Assembly (NCBI GenBank): GCA_016284115.1
Contig: JAEEOD010000236.1
Coordinates: forward strand, 1 to 28,455
Length of the DNA: 28,455 nt
Direction: 5' to 3'
Source of the DNA: Bacteroidaceae bacterium
GTDB lineage: Bacteria > Bacteroidota > Bacteroidia > Bacteroidales > Bacteroidaceae
Position 1 is the stretch's first letter, and every line of letters begins with the position of its first letter. Shown piece after piece: positions 17,401 to 25,402 of the stretch. The notes beneath the pieces are model-generated. The model saw nothing but the letters and a program-made list of their open reading frames with translations. It was not told where the DNA came from and did not search any database. Made by a program: the position numbers and the translations under genes.

Positions 17401-17898
17401 CTATTTTCTGATTTTCTCTTGCTGCTCGATGTTTTTCAGTTGGCGTGACAAACTGTCTTTTTTTTGCAGCTCATCACTTTCGGCTTCATCACCCAGTGCC
17501 ACAGAAGGCGAGATGATTTGTTGGCCGATGGTGTCGTTTACAGCCATCTGATGATAATCTTGCAACAAGGTACGCTCAGCTAGGTTCCCCAAGGCCAGTA
17601 ACATAGCCACGGCAGCTGCAGCCTTAGCGATAGGAGCCAACCGACTGAAGATAGAAACACTTTTGGCTTTTACCACAAGCACCTCTACTTGCTTAAGCAC
17701 GCGCTCGTCGAAATCTTCGTCCAGATGGTCTTGCTGCATGAACTCCTCATAGACGAAAAGGTCTTTATAACGTATCAAGTGCTGGGGCACATCATTGCCA
17801 TTGAAGAATTGGCGTAATTGCCTTTCTTCATCAACGGTGGTTTCAGCATCCCAATAACGTTGTAAAAGTTGTTCAATCTGTTGAGCGTTCATAAGCAT
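17401..17898 (-). CDS. Putative anti-sigma membrane protein next to ECF sigma gene
   Basis: 165 aa protein not recognisable by a catalytic motif. Seen: an acidic, helical N-terminal part (LLQRYWDAETTVDEERQLRQFF) that resembles the cytoplasmic end of Bacteroidota anti-sigma-like proteins; one weakly hydrophobic segment near residues 84-106; a charged C-terminal part expected outside the inner membrane. Position is the main evidence: it starts inside the end of the sigma gene (overlap of 26 bases, or 20 if Met3 at 17892 is used). Inference: it holds the sigma factor at the membrane until a signal arrives. Proteins of this type are sometimes misnamed as oxidoreductase subunits, for which nothing in this sequence speaks. 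Confidence 0.65.
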   Translation of the reverse strand: MLMNAQQIEQLLQRYWDAETTVDEERQLRQFFNGNDVPQHLIRYKDLFVYEEFMQQDHLDEDFDERVLKQVEVLVVKAKSVSIFSRLAPIAKAAAAVAMLLALGNLAERTLLQDYHQMAVNDTIGQQIISPSVALGDEAESDELQKKDSLSRQLKNIEQQEKIRK

Positions 17899-18391
17899 CC
17901 AATCTTAAAAAACCTTGCTTCACTTTTTGCCTCGCCCTGAACAGGTTAATCTTTACTTGTTCTTCTGTAATGTTCAGTGCTAAGGCAATCTCCTTATAGC
18001 TTTTCTCCTCGATGTCGCGCATCTGCATGATCAATCGTTGTTTTTCAGGCAACTCCTCTATCAGCTTATGCACCCACATCAGGCGTTCTTTTTGCTCCAG
18101 CTCTTCGTAAGGATTGGCATTATCAAGTGTCCGGTCATGTTCGTCAGTTAGTTCCTCTGTTCTGGCGTCCATCTTCTCGCGCAAGTCAATGGCGAGGTTT
18201 TTAGTCAATGTCAGGCAATAAGCCTCGACAGATTACAGTGAGTTCCATTCCTCCCTTTTGTTCCAGACCTTGATGAGCGTTTCCTGTACGATATCTTCTG
18301 CCTCAGCCCTGTCAAACGTAATGCGAAGCGCTACGCGGAAGAGTTTGTCCTTCAGCGGAAGAATATCGTCACGAAAGCTGATTTCTTTCAT
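17873..18391 (-). pseudogene. ECF-type RNA polymerase sigma factor with an in-frame TAA
   Basis: Read through as one frame, this gives 172 residues with sigma region 2 in LFRVALRITFDRAEAEDIVQETLI (about 17-40) and region 4 in LPEKQRLIMQMRDIEEKSYKEIA onward, as in ECF sigma factors. Codon 53 (18233-18235) is TAA, between WNSL and SVEAYCLTLTKN; both sides stay in the same frame and read as intact sigma sequence. A single C-to-T change from CAA (Gln) would explain it. A restart at TTG 18208 would leave only the C-terminal part without the promoter -10 binding region. An ECF-like promoter lies directly upstream, the anti-sigma-like gene overlaps the end. Recent nonsense mutation, base-call error, or rare recoding are the options. 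Confidence 0.8.
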
Positions 18392-18404
18392 CTCTTCATT
18401 AATA

Positions 18405-18431
18405 TAGACGGATGAAACCGTGAAAAGTTAC
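18405..18431 (-). promoter_or_regulatory. Predicted ECF-sigma promoter of the sigma/anti-sigma pair
   Basis: The minus strand reads GTAACT (18426-18431), 15 bases, CGTCTA (18405-18410). The AAC and CGTC elements and their spacing fit the general ECF promoter pattern and differ from the TTTG/TAnnTTTG housekeeping form. The ATG is at 18391, so the leader would be very short. This suggests autoregulation by the sigma factor it precedes. Confidence 0.5.
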
Positions 18432-18447
18432 ACGTTCTCTCAAAAAA

Positions 18448-19218
18448 TTATCTGATTTTTGTTCCTTGAATTCCATCAATGGCATTGGCAGCTGTGATAA
18501 TCACTTGTTTTACACCTGCATCGATAGCTTGAAATGCATTCTCTAGTTTGGGAATCATACCCCCTTGTACTATACCTTGCTCCACCAATTCGGTAAACTG
18601 TTGGCGTTTGATTTCTGCTATCACACTATCATCGTCTTTTTCATCACGCAACACCCCTTTTTTCTCGAAACAATAGATTAGGGTAACGTCGAAATAGGGA
18701 GCAAGACCTTTGGCGGTCTCGCCAGCAATCGTATCAGCATTGGTGTTGAGGATGTTGCCCGTGCCGTCGTGGGTGAGAGGCGCCATAACAGGTACAATAC
18801 CAGCTTGAATTATGGAAGCCAATCGCTCACCATCCACCTGTTTTACATCACCCACAAAGCCGTAGTCAATATCCTTTACGGGACGCTTGTTGGAGAGGAT
18901 GACATTCATATCGGCACCTGTGAGGCCTATGGCATTGATACCTCTTGCTTGTAGTCCTGCCACGATGTTCTTATTGACCAAGCCCCCATACACCATCGTC
19001 ACAACTCTAAGCATGTCAACATCAGTAATACGACGGCCATTCACCATCTGACTTTCGATCCCTAACCGAGCAGCTATCTTGGTGGCTGATCTTCCACCAC
19101 CATGAACTAAGACCTTATGACCTTCAATGGCAGCAAAGTCATTAAGAAGAACTTGCAGGGTAGCGTCTTCCTCTACAATCTTGCCCCCCACCTTTATTAT
19201 CGTGAGTTTTGTTTTCAT
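18448..19218 (-). CDS. argB: Acetylglutamate kinase (possibly acting on N-succinylglutamate)
   Basis: Amino-acid-kinase-family enzyme of 256 aa that phosphorylates an N-acylated glutamate in arginine synthesis. Seen: IIKVGGKIVEED (ATP side), LVHGGGRSATKIAARLG, GRRITDVDMLRVVTMVYGG, and the C-terminal GTGNILNTNADTIAGE block. The frame runs up to 19284, but MKTKLTIIK at 19218 is where the family starts, one base after the speA stop. Some Bacteroidota make arginine through N-succinyl intermediates (shown for Bacteroides fragilis ArgF'), so the substrate may be N-succinylglutamate; the sequence alone does not decide. No other arg genes lie in the window. Confidence 0.93.
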   Translation of the reverse strand: MKTKLTIIKVGGKIVEEDATLQVLLNDFAAIEGHKVLVHGGGRSATKIAARLGIESQMVNGRRITDVDMLRVVTMVYGGLVNKNIVAGLQARGINAIGLTGADMNVILSNKRPVKDIDYGFVGDVKQVDGERLASIIQAGIVPVMAPLTHDGTGNILNTNADTIAGETAKGLAPYFDVTLIYCFEKKGVLRDEKDDDSVIAEIKRQQFTELVEQGIVQGGMIPKLENAFQAIDAGVKQVIITAANAIDGIQGTKIR

Positions 19219-19219
19219 T

Positions 19220-21112
19220 TTATTCCAGGTATGTGTAGCCGTACAGGCCAGAGCGGTAGTTGGATAAGAACTCCTTTCCCTCATCCACCGTAATCTTGCC
19301 TTCTTTTACAGACTTGCTTACCCAAGTCTCCAGAGTACGCACTAGTTTTTTGGGGCTGAATTGAACATAGTCCAACACTTCAGCTACCGTCTCACCATCT
19401 ATCACCTGATCAATGCTATAGCCCTTCTCATCCACAGATACATGTACAGCATTAGTATCACCAAAGAGATTGTGCATGTCGCCCAAGATTTCCTGATAAG
19501 CACCTACCAGAAATACACCTAAGTAATAGTGTTCTTTCTGCTTCAGTGAGTGCACAGGCAGGTAGTTCGATACACTACGTGTGGTTATAAAGCTGGCAAT
19601 CTTGCCATCCGAGTCGCAGGTAATGTCCTGCAAGGTTGCCTCCTTGTCAGGTTTTTCGTCCAAGCGTTGCAACGGCATTATTGGGAATATCTGGTCGATA
19701 GACCAAGAATCTGGCAACGACTGGAATAATGAGAAATTACAGAAATATTTATCTGCCAAAAGTTTGGGCAGACCACGTAGTTCATCAGGCGTATGCTTTA
19801 AGTTTTGTGCGATATGATTTACCTCACGCATTACGCTCCAATACAGACATTCTATTTGTGCACGTGTTTGCAAATCCACTAATCCATGGCTAAACAGGTT
19901 TAGTGACTCATCACGGATCTGTTCGGCATCGTGGAATGCTTCCAACATAGTGTTTTGATTCAGTTTGTCCCAAATAGTATAAAGCTCACGTACTAGCTCA
20001 TGGTCTTCGGGCTTGATATCTACATCATCGTCCCACTCAGGCAGATGAGCCGTTTCCAGTACATCGAATATCAACACAGAGTGATAAGCGGACAAAGCAC
20101 GACCGCTCTCAGTAATAATGTTGGGATGTGGTATGTTGTTCTTGTCACTAATATCTACCAATGTAGAAATGGCATCATTTACATACTCCTGAATAGAGTA
20201 GTTCACACTGCCTTCGTTGGTACCAGAGCGTGTGCCGTCATAGTCAACACCTAAGCCACCACCAATATCTACAAACTCCACGTTGAAGCCCAAGTGATGC
20301 AACTGCACATAGAACTGAGAAGATTCCACCAAAGCGCGCTGGATATGGCGTATTTTTGTTACCTGACTGCCAATATGGAAATGAATCAGTTTGAGGCAGT
20401 CTTCCATCTTCTTCTCTTTTAAGAAATCAAGGGCCTCGAGCAGCTCACTTGAAGTCAAACCAAACTTGCTGGCATCGCCGCCGCTCTGCTCCCACTTCCC
20501 ACTACCTGAAGAAGCTAATTTGATACGTATGCCTATGTTGGGGCGCATATCCAGTTTCTTGGCGATTTTGGCTATCAGTCGCAGTTCATTCATTTTCTCC
20601 ACAACAAGGAAGATGCGTTTGCCCATCTTTTGTGCCAACAGGGCTAGTTCAATGTAGCTCTCGTCCTTATAACCGTTGCAGATAATCAGTGAGTCAGAAT
20701 CCATGTTGGTGGCAATCACAGCATGTAACTCAGGCTTGGAACCGGCTTCTAGTCCTAGGTTGTATTTCTTGCCATGGCTTACAACCTCTTCCACCACAGG
20801 TCTCATCTGGTTTACCTTGATAGGATAAATGATGAAGTTCTGGGCTTTATAGTTGTATTCCTCTGATGCCCGTTTGAAACAGTGTGAAATCTTCTCAATG
20901 CGGTTGTCGAGGATATCAGGGAAACGCACCAGCATGGGAGCCGTTACGTCGCGTAAAGCCAGTTCATCAACCAGCTCTCTCAAATCGACCTCAATGCCGT
21001 CTTTTAACGGAGTAACCACTACATGACCTTTGTCATTGATACCAAAGTACGAAGCTCCCCACCCTTTAATATTGTAGAGTTCCTCAGAATCTTCAATACG
21101 CCATTTTCTCAT
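19220..21112 (-). CDS. speA: Biosynthetic arginine decarboxylase
   Basis: PLP-dependent fold-III decarboxylase of 630 aa, the usual SpeA length; converts arginine to agmatine for polyamine synthesis. Seen: PLP lysine K99 in FIIYPIKVNQM, phosphate/ring contacts HFHIGSQVTKIRHIQ and VDIGGGLGVDYDGT, ESGRALSAYHSVL, and the late DSWSIDQIFPIMPLQRL region. It is followed after one base by argB. Its ATG at 21112 faces cutC; a TACTTTTG box (21157-21164, minus) is the likely -7. A plausible short leader of about 38 bases results. Confidence 0.95.
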   Translation of the reverse strand: MRKWRIEDSEELYNIKGWGASYFGINDKGHVVVTPLKDGIEVDLRELVDELALRDVTAPMLVRFPDILDNRIEKISHCFKRASEEYNYKAQNFIIYPIKVNQMRPVVEEVVSHGKKYNLGLEAGSKPELHAVIATNMDSDSLIICNGYKDESYIELALLAQKMGKRIFLVVEKMNELRLIAKIAKKLDMRPNIGIRIKLASSGSGKWEQSGGDASKFGLTSSELLEALDFLKEKKMEDCLKLIHFHIGSQVTKIRHIQRALVESSQFYVQLHHLGFNVEFVDIGGGLGVDYDGTRSGTNEGSVNYSIQEYVNDAISTLVDISDKNNIPHPNIITESGRALSAYHSVLIFDVLETAHLPEWDDDVDIKPEDHELVRELYTIWDKLNQNTMLEAFHDAEQIRDESLNLFSHGLVDLQTRAQIECLYWSVMREVNHIAQNLKHTPDELRGLPKLLADKYFCNFSLFQSLPDSWSIDQIFPIMPLQRLDEKPDKEATLQDITCDSDGKIASFITTRSVSNYLPVHSLKQKEHYYLGVFLVGAYQEILGDMHNLFGDTNAVHVSVDEKGYSIDQVIDGETVAEVLDYVQFSPKKLVRTLETWVSKSVKEGKITVDEGKEFLSNYRSGLYGYTYLE

Positions 21113-21156
21113 TTCTCTGTTATTTCACTAATTAAGTTATATATAGGTTTGGATGG

Positions 21157-21164
21157 CAAAAGTA
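21157..21164 (-). promoter_or_regulatory. Predicted -7 box for speA-argB
   Basis: The minus strand reads TACTTTTG, matching TAnnTTTG. A -33 box is not evident. It sits in the 99-base divergent gap shared with cutC. Confidence 0.4.
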
Positions 21165-21186
21165 ATAAAAATAAGAATAAAACTAT

Positions 21187-21194
21187 TATATTTG
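21187..21194 (+). promoter_or_regulatory. Predicted -7 box for cutC
   Basis: TATATTTG matches TAnnTTTG; transcription would start near 21200, about ten bases before the ATG at 21212. No clear -33. Because the frame open from 21023 would cross this box, it supports the 21212 start. Confidence 0.45.
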
Positions 21195-21211
21195 CAAGAA
21201 AAACAACCGAT

Positions 21212-21970
21212 ATGGAGAAATATAAGATTGAAATATGCGCCAACTCGGCTGAAAGTGCGATCATGGCTCAGCGTGGCGGAGCCGATCGGGTAGAACTGTG
21301 TGCAGGTATGCCGGAGGGTGGCACCACACCATCTTTTGGGGAGATTGCAGCTACCAGAGACAAACTAAATAAGACCAAGCTGCATGTCATTATCCGTCCT
21401 CGTGGAGGTGATTTTTGCTATTCGCCTGCTGAAATAAAGATCATGGCTGTAGATATAGATATGGCTAATTCGTTAGGCGTTGATGGTTTCGTGTTTGGTT
21501 GTCTTACTCCTGAGGGTGATGTGGATACGAGAGCCATGAAGGAACTAATAAAAACTGCTAAAGGCAAAAGCGTCACTTTTCATCGCGCCTTCGATATGTG
21601 TAGCGACCCTTATCAAGCATTAGAGGATATCATAGAGTTAGGGTGTGAACGTATTTTGACTTCTGGTCAGCAAGCCACAGCCGAGGAGGGCATTCTGCTC
21701 ATCAAGCAGTTGGTGGAGCAGGCAGCAGGACGTATCATTATTATGCCTGGTGGAGGTATCAATTCCATGAATATCCGCAAGATAGCTGAAGAAACAGGTG
21801 CCACTGAATTTCATTTTTCAGGGCGCAAAGCAGTAGCGAGTCCAATGTTATATCGCAATCCTAAGGTATCGATGGGTGGCACTGTACATATTGACGAATA
21901 TAGTCGCATGGTGACAGACCCTGAAATGGTCAAGGCTGCTTTTGAAGAATTAAACAATATAATGCTATGA
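21212..21970 (+). CDS. cutC: CutC-family protein
   Basis: 252 aa TIM-barrel protein of the CutC family, once linked to copper tolerance; its enzymatic role remains uncertain. Seen: MEKYKIEICANSAESAIMAQRGGADRVELCAGMPEGGTTPS, VIIRPRGGDFCYS, VTFHRAFDMCSDP, ILTSGQQATAEEG and IIIMPGGGINSMNI, all in family order. The start at 21212 is chosen because the family begins at MEK and the upstream open frame is antisense to the start of speA. The last four bases overlap the start of the esterase gene (ATGA), implying coupled translation. Confidence 0.92.
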   Translation: MEKYKIEICANSAESAIMAQRGGADRVELCAGMPEGGTTPSFGEIAATRDKLNKTKLHVIIRPRGGDFCYSPAEIKIMAVDIDMANSLGVDGFVFGCLTPEGDVDTRAMKELIKTAKGKSVTFHRAFDMCSDPYQALEDIIELGCERILTSGQQATAEEGILLIKQLVEQAAGRIIIMPGGGINSMNIRKIAEETGATEFHFSGRKAVASPMLYRNPKVSMGGTVHIDEYSRMVTDPEMVKAAFEELNNIML

Positions 21971-23427
21971 AAAAGTTATTTGGACTAATGGCATTGGCTC
22001 TGATAATCGGAGCCAATGCAGAAGCAAAAGTGAGATTACCACACTTGGTTGGTGATAATATGGTATTGCAACAGCAGGCAGATGCCCGTTTGTGGGGATG
22101 GACAGATGCTGGCAAAACAGTAAAAGTGACGGTTTCGTGGAATAACGATACCTATACTGCTAAAGCTGATGCACAAGGCAAGTGGATGGTATCAGTAAAA
22201 ACACCAGCTGCCTCGTTTACACCTTTGAGCATCACCTTTGATGATGGAGAGAAGAGTACATTGAATAATATCCTTAGTGGTGAGGTGTGGGTATGTGCAG
22301 GGCAAAGTAATATGGAAATGCCTATCAAGGGCTACAGTGATTGCCCTGTTGAGGGATACAACAACGTAGTGGCAGATGCCGTCAATTCTTCTGGCATCCG
22401 TCATGCTAAAATTCCTAGTATCATGCGTATGAAGCCTCAAGACGATGCTGAAACAGAATGGGTGGTATGCAACCCCAATACGGTGCCCGACTTCAGTGCT
22501 ACTGGCTATTTCTTTGCCCGTATGGTAAGCCATACCCTTCAGATTCCTGTGGGCATTATAGAAGCTAATAAGGGTGGAACTCGTGTAGAGAGTTGGTTTT
22601 CGGAAGAGAACCTGCGCAAATATACGGATGAGACACTCGACTCTTTGGCTAACGTCAAGAAATACCCTATGGATTTCCACCGTCCTATGATGTGGGGTAA
22701 TGGTACCTTCCATCCTATCCTAAACTATACCGTAAAGGGCATTGTATTCTATCAGGGTTGTTCAAATACTGATAACAATCGCGAGAAATATGCTGAGCGC
22801 TTGGCTATCTTAGCGAAGCAATGGCGCGAGCAGTTTGGTTTGGGAGAGATACCGTTCTATTATGTGCAGATTGCCCCTTATTTCCAAGACAATAAAAATG
22901 GAGTGGATGGTGTCAACGGTGCATTGTTGCGCGAACAGCAGTACAAGGCGTTGAGTCTGATACCCAACAGTGATATGGTGTGCACTAATGATGCTGTATA
23001 TCCCAGTGAGACACACAATATCCATCCTGCCCAAAAACAGAAGGTGGGTGAGCGCTTAGCTTTCATCGCTCTGAACGAGACCTATGGCATGGAGGCTTTC
23101 CGTTGCAAGAGTCCATCGTATAAGGATATGAAGATTAAGGATAACCAGGTTACTTTGTCATTCAACGATACCTATAATGGCCTCACTCGTCAGTATGGTT
23201 TCGAGGGTTTTGAAATAGCTGGTGCCGATAAAGTCTTCCATAAGGCTACCCAGACTCAATCACAGTATTCTTGGTTTACAGGTGAGGTGAGCATCACCAT
23301 TTCTTCTGATGAGGTGAAAGAGCCTGTAGCGGTACGCTATTGCTTCCGTAACTTCCAGTTGGGCAATGTGAAAAATATGGCAGGCTTACCACTTATTCCT
23401 TTCCGTACGGACGATTGGGATCAGTAA
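21967..23427 (+). CDS. Secreted sialate O-acetylesterase-like SGNH hydrolase
   Basis: 486 aa. Seen: N-terminal signal peptide MKKLFGLMALALIIGANAEA, a beta-rich domain (to about residue 100), then the SGNH/DUF303 nucleophile motif CAGQSNMEMP with S114, and the late HP motif NIHPAQ with H353. Family knowledge: removes O-acetyl groups from sialic acids or plant/host glycans, working in the periplasm or outside. The Asp usual two or three residues before the His is not obvious here. It follows cutC with a 4-base overlap. Its last 35 bases overlap the 3' end of the convergent glycosidase-like gene. Confidence 0.87.
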   Translation: MKKLFGLMALALIIGANAEAKVRLPHLVGDNMVLQQQADARLWGWTDAGKTVKVTVSWNNDTYTAKADAQGKWMVSVKTPAASFTPLSITFDDGEKSTLNNILSGEVWVCAGQSNMEMPIKGYSDCPVEGYNNVVADAVNSSGIRHAKIPSIMRMKPQDDAETEWVVCNPNTVPDFSATGYFFARMVSHTLQIPVGIIEANKGGTRVESWFSEENLRKYTDETLDSLANVKKYPMDFHRPMMWGNGTFHPILNYTVKGIVFYQGCSNTDNNREKYAERLAILAKQWREQFGLGEIPFYYVQIAPYFQDNKNGVDGVNGALLREQQYKALSLIPNSDMVCTNDAVYPSETHNIHPAQKQKVGERLAFIALNETYGMEAFRCKSPSYKDMKIKDNQVTLSFNDTYNGLTRQYGFEGFEIAGADKVFHKATQTQSQYSWFTGEVSITISSDEVKEPVAVRYCFRNFQLGNVKNMAGLPLIPFRTDDWDQ

Positions 23428-25402
23428 GTTCAGGATACTTTACACCGAAGTGTCCTGTGATAGCCGCCAATAAGAAGTAGTAATTGTCAGCTAAGTAGTT
23501 ATAGCCAGAGGGAGCGCCACCTTTCGTGCGCCAATCCACACTCTGTACATACCCGGGGAATACGCCTGAATGGGTGTATTCCCTTTCAAATGTAGCGAGC
23601 ATCTTGAACAGTATGTCGTCTGCTTCTTTTCTCAAGCCCACATGATAGAGCGCATTGAGGAAATGACAAGCAGCCTGTCCACAGAGTCCGCCATTTTCAT
23701 ATCGTCCCCAGCGTGTCATCTCATCCCAGGTACCCTTGTCTTCCTTAGCCACAGGCAGTAAAGGACCAGGCACACCATACACCCCGTCATACCCCTGCTC
23801 TTGCATCTTGGCAAGCATGATACGCATCATTTTGATTCCCAATTCTTGTGGCACCAATCCCTCATTAATGGCCATTGAAGTGATGAAAGTAAACATATAG
23901 TCGTGCATTCTGCCGTCCTGGCTTACCCATCCTGCATAAACACCCGTTTCAGGATTATAGAATGTGCTATGAAAAGCCTGTTTAAACATCGATAGCGCTT
24001 GTTCGATAGCATGTGTTTCTTCATGCAACTTTTCAAATATCTTCTTCATTCCCTCCAGTGCCCTGTATGCTTGTAAATTCAGGTAGGCATCCTTATGTCC
24101 GAAAGCAAAATCGTCCCACCAGTTGAAACTGGTTCTCCCATCCTCCAACCTGTTACCATGGAAAGGAGCCTCAAAGATACCATCATGATCAATATCCCTA
24201 TCTAATATTCCCTTCACCAAGCGTTTAATTTCTGGAAGATACTGTCGGATAAAGGACCAATCATGAGTAGTAATCAGGTAGTCATATAGAGCAATAAGCG
24301 TTATTTCCGTGCACTCATAACCAAAGTCAGCTATACGATTGGTTTGCGGGTCTATGCGCTCTTTTAGTGCTATTTCGATAGAATTCTTCAAACCATCAAT
24401 CATTGAAAACGAAGCATCTAATGCTGGGGTGAATGGCAGGAGGTCGGCTCGGAAAGCTAAGGCAAGATGGCCAATACCTGAAAGCATAATATTATCGCCC
24501 ATTGTCATGGTCTCAGGATTTAGAGTGAAAGCGTTTTGCCAACAACGGCGCAAGCCATCGAACTTGGCATCACTCAAGTCAACACCTGGCAGATGTGGAT
24601 AGTTGTCTTCCAGTACGGTAAATTTAATGGTGGTCCCTGTGATGGGTTTTTGTACATGGAATGATAAAACCACAGAACCTAAGTGTACTGACTTTCTATA
24701 GGTATGCCCTCCTCTGTTGAACGGTCCTAAGGAAAGCCCTGTGTTATCGTAGTCAGGCAAGAAATGCTCTTGCAAATAAACATCTGGTTCGCTGGCCTCG
24801 ATCTTTACCAGCCCATAGTCCGGGAAATGCAGTACAGCAGGCAACTGAAACGAAGCTTTCACAATACGTGGAGTATAAAAGGTTTCAGGAGTGTCATATT
24901 GTGACGAGGGTGGGGTGTCTTTCTTCTTTGACCATACCGATACTGGCGATACGTCAGGAGCAGTATGAATACGGAAAAGTTCTCCCTTCATTTTGTCCTC
25001 ACCCTTGATATCCATCGCAAAAGTATGGGCACCCATAGGATAGATAGAACAATTACGCACTTCTTCATTGCCAAAATCCAAGTGCTCATAGCTGATGATT
25101 CCATCTTGATAGGTGGCCTTGGTCTCTTCTTTGCCAAAAGAGTCCTCCTGATTACCTATCAGCACACCACCTTTGCCAGGTCTCAACAACGAGCGGTCGG
25201 TATATCGCGTACTTCTGGCACCAGCTTCCACGCCCAAATATGACATCATAGGAAATGCTTTTGCCCAAGCCACGGCATAATAGGGAGATACAAAGGTGAT
25301 GAATTCTCCACTTCGGTCTATTCTGACCTGTGTGGAATCTACCTGTGCTGATATGGTGCAGCACAATAAACCACAAAGGCAAAGTATGATGCTCCTTTTC
25401 AT
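23393..25402 (-). CDS. Secreted glycosidase-like protein with (alpha/alpha)6 domain
   Basis: 669 aa. Seen: N-terminal signal peptide MKRSIILCLCGLLCCTISA, a beta-sandwich-like region (about 25-270), then a helical-barrel region with LVKGILDRDIDHDGIFEAPF, TSFNWWDDFAFGHKDAYLNLQAYRAL and GRYENGGLCGQAACHFLNALY, the aromatic/acidic patterns found in six-hairpin glycosidases. I cannot assign a GH family. It starts inside the deacetylase stop (ATGA) and its 3' end runs 35 bases into the convergent esterase gene. Likely periplasmic or surface glycan degradation. Confidence 0.72.
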   Translation of the reverse strand: MKRSIILCLCGLLCCTISAQVDSTQVRIDRSGEFITFVSPYYAVAWAKAFPMMSYLGVEAGARSTRYTDRSLLRPGKGGVLIGNQEDSFGKEETKATYQDGIISYEHLDFGNEEVRNCSIYPMGAHTFAMDIKGEDKMKGELFRIHTAPDVSPVSVWSKKKDTPPSSQYDTPETFYTPRIVKASFQLPAVLHFPDYGLVKIEASEPDVYLQEHFLPDYDNTGLSLGPFNRGGHTYRKSVHLGSVVLSFHVQKPITGTTIKFTVLEDNYPHLPGVDLSDAKFDGLRRCWQNAFTLNPETMTMGDNIMLSGIGHLALAFRADLLPFTPALDASFSMIDGLKNSIEIALKERIDPQTNRIADFGYECTEITLIALYDYLITTHDWSFIRQYLPEIKRLVKGILDRDIDHDGIFEAPFHGNRLEDGRTSFNWWDDFAFGHKDAYLNLQAYRALEGMKKIFEKLHEETHAIEQALSMFKQAFHSTFYNPETGVYAGWVSQDGRMHDYMFTFITSMAINEGLVPQELGIKMMRIMLAKMQEQGYDGVYGVPGPLLPVAKEDKGTWDEMTRWGRYENGGLCGQAACHFLNALYHVGLRKEADDILFKMLATFEREYTHSGVFPGYVQSVDWRTKGGAPSGYNYLADNYYFLLAAITGHFGVKYPELTDPNRPYGKE

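Noticed and set aside
17873..18208. A separate 111-aa gene starting at TTG 18208
   Set aside because: It is the downstream half of the sigma gene in the same frame after the TAA at 18233-18235; it lacks region 2 and no ribosome binding site is evident. It is reported as part of the broken sigma gene.
18233..18235. TAA recoded as an amino acid genome-wide
   Set aside because: All other genes in the window end at TAA or TGA in the expected places, several with family-typical C-termini, so an altered code is not supported.
21023..21211. N-terminal extension of CutC by 63 residues
   Set aside because: It is antisense to the start of speA and crosses the predicted promoter; the family begins at MEKYKIEIC.
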